The notes below the pieces were generated by a model that saw only the letters and a program-made list of their open reading frames with translations, was not told where the DNA came from and did not search any database. Below are positions 13,766 to 15,468 of a DNA stretch of 15,468 bases, one piece after another. The DNA lies in the NCBI GenBank assembly GCA_023422955.1, contig JAFAGG010000011.1:1-15468 (forward strand), read 5' to 3'. Numbering within the stretch: the stretch's first letter is position 1; each line of letters starts with the position of its first letter. The position numbers and the translations under genes were made by a program. This DNA is from Pseudomonadota bacterium (GTDB lineage Bacteria > Pseudomonadota > Gammaproteobacteria > Burkholderiales > Burkholderiaceae_D).

Positions 13766-14362
13766 ATGTCTACGCAAAGAATCGCCGAAGTTGCCCGCAA
13801 CACCCAGGAAACACAAGTCCGTGTCGCCATCAATCTGGATGGTACCGGTGTACAGAAATTGAATACGGGTGTGCCGTTTCTTGACCATATGCTGGATCAG
13901 ATCGCCCGCCATGGGCTGATCGATCTGGATATCGAGGCCAAGGGCGACCTGCATATCGATGCCCATCACACGGTGGAAGACGTGGGCATCACGTTGGGCC
14001 AGGCCGTGTTCAAGGCCATTGGCGACCGCAAGGGCATACGCCGCTACGGTCATGCCTATGTGCCGCTGGATGAAGCGCTGTCGCGCGTGGTGATCGATTT
14101 CTCGGGCCGTCCCGGCCTGGAATTCCATGTCCCCTTTACGCGGGCGATGATAGGCGGCTTCGATGTCGACCTGGCGCGCGAATTTTTCCAGGGTTTCGTC
14201 AACCATGCGCTGGTGACCGTGCATGTGGACAATCTGCGCGGCGAAAACGCCCATCACCAGTGTGAAACCGTATTCAAGGCTTTCGGCCGTGCGCTGCGCA
14301 TGGCGGCGGAGCTGGATGCTCGCGCAGCCGGCACCATCCCCTCTACCAAGGGCACCCTGTAA
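13766..14362 (+). CDS. hisB: Imidazoleglycerol-phosphate dehydratase
   Basis: This manganese enzyme dehydrates imidazoleglycerol phosphate to imidazole-acetol phosphate. The 198 residues contain both metal-binding signatures of the duplicated fold: DAHHTVEDVG (H67, H68, E71) and NAHHQCETVF (H163, H164, E167), along with GVPFLDHMLDQIARHG (35-50) and GRPGLEFHVPF. It is monofunctional: there is no N-terminal histidinol-phosphate phosphatase domain as in the E. coli HisB fusion, so the phosphatase must be encoded elsewhere. The leader GAATTCCTCTTATC is pyrimidine-rich with no Shine-Dalgarno sequence. The C-terminus AGTIPSTKGTL is canonical. hisH follows 48 bases on. Confidence 0.98.
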   Translation: MSTQRIAEVARNTQETQVRVAINLDGTGVQKLNTGVPFLDHMLDQIARHGLIDLDIEAKGDLHIDAHHTVEDVGITLGQAVFKAIGDRKGIRRYGHAYVPLDEALSRVVIDFSGRPGLEFHVPFTRAMIGGFDVDLAREFFQGFVNHALVTVHVDNLRGENAHHQCETVFKAFGRALRMAAELDARAAGTIPSTKGTL

Positions 14363-14410
14363 CCGACTGACTATCCGGAATAACTTGCGCCGCGCGGCCC
14401 TGTTTTCATC

Positions 14411-15049
14411 ATGAACAAAATCGTTGTAGTGGATTACGGCATGGGCAACCTGAGGTCAGTCGCCCAGGCCTTGCGTCATGCCGCCCCGGAGGCGGATGTG
14501 CGCATTTCCGGCGAAGTCGGCGTCATTCGGGCAGCGGGCCGGCTGGTGTTGCCGGGCCAGGGCGCGATGCGTGATTGCATGCGCAGCCTGCGCGAATCCG
14601 GCGTACAGGAAGTCTTGCTGGAGGCGGCGCGCAGCAAACCCTTGTTCGGCGTTTGCGTCGGCGAGCAAATGCTGTTCGACTGGAGCGAGGAAGGCGATAC
14701 GCCGGGGCTAGGTCTTTTGCCGGGCAAGGTAGTGCGCTTCAATCTGGATGAGCAGCTGCAGGAAGACGGCTCGCGCTTCAAGGTGCCGCAGATGGGCTGG
14801 AACCAGGTGCAGCAAACCGTCGAACATCCGATGTGGAACGGCGTTGCCGATGGCAGCCATTTCTATTTCGTGCACAGCTATTACGCCGTGCCGGACGATG
14901 CGCGCACCATCATGGGTCAAACCACCTATGGCATCAGATTTGCGTGTGCGGTAGGTCGCGACAATATTTTTGCCACACAGTTTCACCCTGAGAAAAGTGC
15001 CGATGCCGGCTTGCAGCTGTACCGGAATTTCGTGAACTGGCAGCCTTGA
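14411..15049 (+). CDS. hisH: Imidazole glycerol phosphate synthase, glutaminase subunit
   Basis: HisH is the class I glutamine amidotransferase subunit that supplies ammonia to HisF for imidazole ring closure. In 212 residues the N-terminal VVVDYGMGNLRSV (5-17) and the oxyanion region LPGQGAM (47-53) are present, with the nucleophile C82 in FGVCVGEQ and the H192/E194 pair of FHPEKS. Length is normal. The leader CCTGTTTTCATC before the ATG is pyrimidine-rich and lacks a Shine-Dalgarno sequence. It follows hisB and precedes hisA by 80 bases; hisF is expected just outside the window. No marC-like gene lies between hisB and hisH here. Confidence 0.97.
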   Translation: MNKIVVVDYGMGNLRSVAQALRHAAPEADVRISGEVGVIRAAGRLVLPGQGAMRDCMRSLRESGVQEVLLEAARSKPLFGVCVGEQMLFDWSEEGDTPGLGLLPGKVVRFNLDEQLQEDGSRFKVPQMGWNQVQQTVEHPMWNGVADGSHFYFVHSYYAVPDDARTIMGQTTYGIRFACAVGRDNIFATQFHPEKSADAGLQLYRNFVNWQP

Positions 15050-15071
15050 ACCTTGCTGTTCCGCTTTTGCA

Positions 15072-15098
15072 TTGACGTTTTTTATTCGTTCTTATTCT
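15072..15098 (+). promoter_or_regulatory. Weak candidate promoter in the hisH-hisA gap
   Basis: TTGACG (15072-15077) is a good -35-like hexamer, followed after 15 bases by TATTCT (15093-15098), which matches four of six -10 bases. The spacing is short and the region is simply T-rich, so this may be chance. The 80-base gap 15050-15129 is the longest within the his genes seen here and otherwise holds no gene or terminator. Confidence 0.2.
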
Positions 15099-15129
15099 TT
15101 AACCCCACTCACAGCGTTTTCACCCAGCC

Positions 15130-15468
15130 ATGTTGCTCATACCTGCTATCGATCTCAAAGATGGACATTGTGTACGTCTCAAGCAAGGAGATATGGACCA
15201 AGCCACCGTGTTCTCCCAGGACCCCGCCCAGATGGCGCGGCACTGGCTGGCGCAGGGCGCGCGGCGTCTGCATCTGGTGGATCTGAACGGCGCTTTTGCG
15301 GGCAAGCCCAAGAATGAAGCTGCCATCAAGGCCATCATCAAGGCGGTACGCGACTTCGCCGATGAAAATGGCATCGAGGAAATCCCGGTGCAGCTGGGCG
15401 GCGGCATTCGCGATCTGGATACCATCGAACGTTATCTGGACGGCGGCCTGTCCTACATCATCATCGGC
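15130..15468 (+). CDS. hisA: Phosphoribosylformimino-5-aminoimidazole carboxamide ribotide isomerase (3' truncated)
   Basis: HisA is a TIM-barrel isomerase that opens the ribose ring of ProFAR to PRFAR in histidine synthesis. The first 113 codons are in the window and the frame is open to the last base. It begins LLIPAIDLKDGHCVRLKQGD (2-21), with the catalytic aspartate D8, then LHLVDLNGAFAGKPKN (47-62), IPVQLGGGIRDL (85-96) and YLDGGLSYIIIG at the edge, all canonical. The second catalytic aspartate and the C-terminal half lie outside. ATG 15130 follows GTTTTCACCCAGCC without a Shine-Dalgarno sequence. Confidence 0.96.
   Translation, partial: MLLIPAIDLKDGHCVRLKQGDMDQATVFSQDPAQMARHWLAQGARRLHLVDLNGAFAGKPKNEAAIKAIIKAVRDFADENGIEEIPVQLGGGIRDLDTIERYLDGGLSYIIIG

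Overview
The window is a GC-rich, gene-dense stretch of a Gram-negative chromosome. Gene order (gltBD, an mla operon containing mlaA, a two-gene ABC-2 exporter, ibaG, murA, then the his operon) and protein character fit a betaproteobacterium of the order Burkholderiales, most likely Oxalobacteraceae (Herminiimonas/Janthinobacterium-like). The genus is an inference from memory of gene order, not a database match. All nineteen genes lie on the + strand, two of them cut by the window ends. No intergenic gap exceeds about 220 bases.

Layout. (1) 2-2281: 3' end of gltB and complete gltD, the two subunits of NADPH glutamate synthase. They are separated by an unusual pair of hairpin-forming palindromes, and the unit is closed by a strong intrinsic terminator. 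(2) 2408-6441: mlaF, mlaE, mlaD, mlaA, mlaC, mlaB, a complete retrograde phospholipid transport system: inner-membrane MlaFEDB complex, periplasmic shuttle MlaC and outer-membrane lipoprotein MlaA. A 216-base gap before mlaC may hold an internal promoter. (3) 6442-8310: a perfect -10 box and a G(CTTG)C tetraloop hairpin followed by T-runs, then an ABC-2 ATPase/permease pair resembling YadG/YadH. (4) 8359-9851: ibaG (BolA family) overlapping murA by one base, the first committed step of peptidoglycan synthesis. (5) 9866-15468: hisG (short form), hisD, a DNA methyltransferase gene, hisC, hisB (monofunctional dehydratase), hisH and the start of hisA.

Functionally the window joins nitrogen assimilation, envelope lipid asymmetry, cell-wall precursor synthesis and histidine synthesis. 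The murA-hisG gap is only 14 bases, so the his genes are probably at least partly transcribed from upstream of murA. Most of this is standard core genome.

The features that stand out are the solitary DNA methyltransferase packed between hisD and hisC, the paired palindromes with compensatory base differences upstream of gltD, the promoter-plus-hairpin arrangement before the second ABC transporter, and repeated use of pyrimidine-rich, Shine-Dalgarno-poor leaders, often with GTTTTC just before the start codon. I saw no IS element, CRISPR array, tRNA or rRNA, and no clearly novel multi-gene system.
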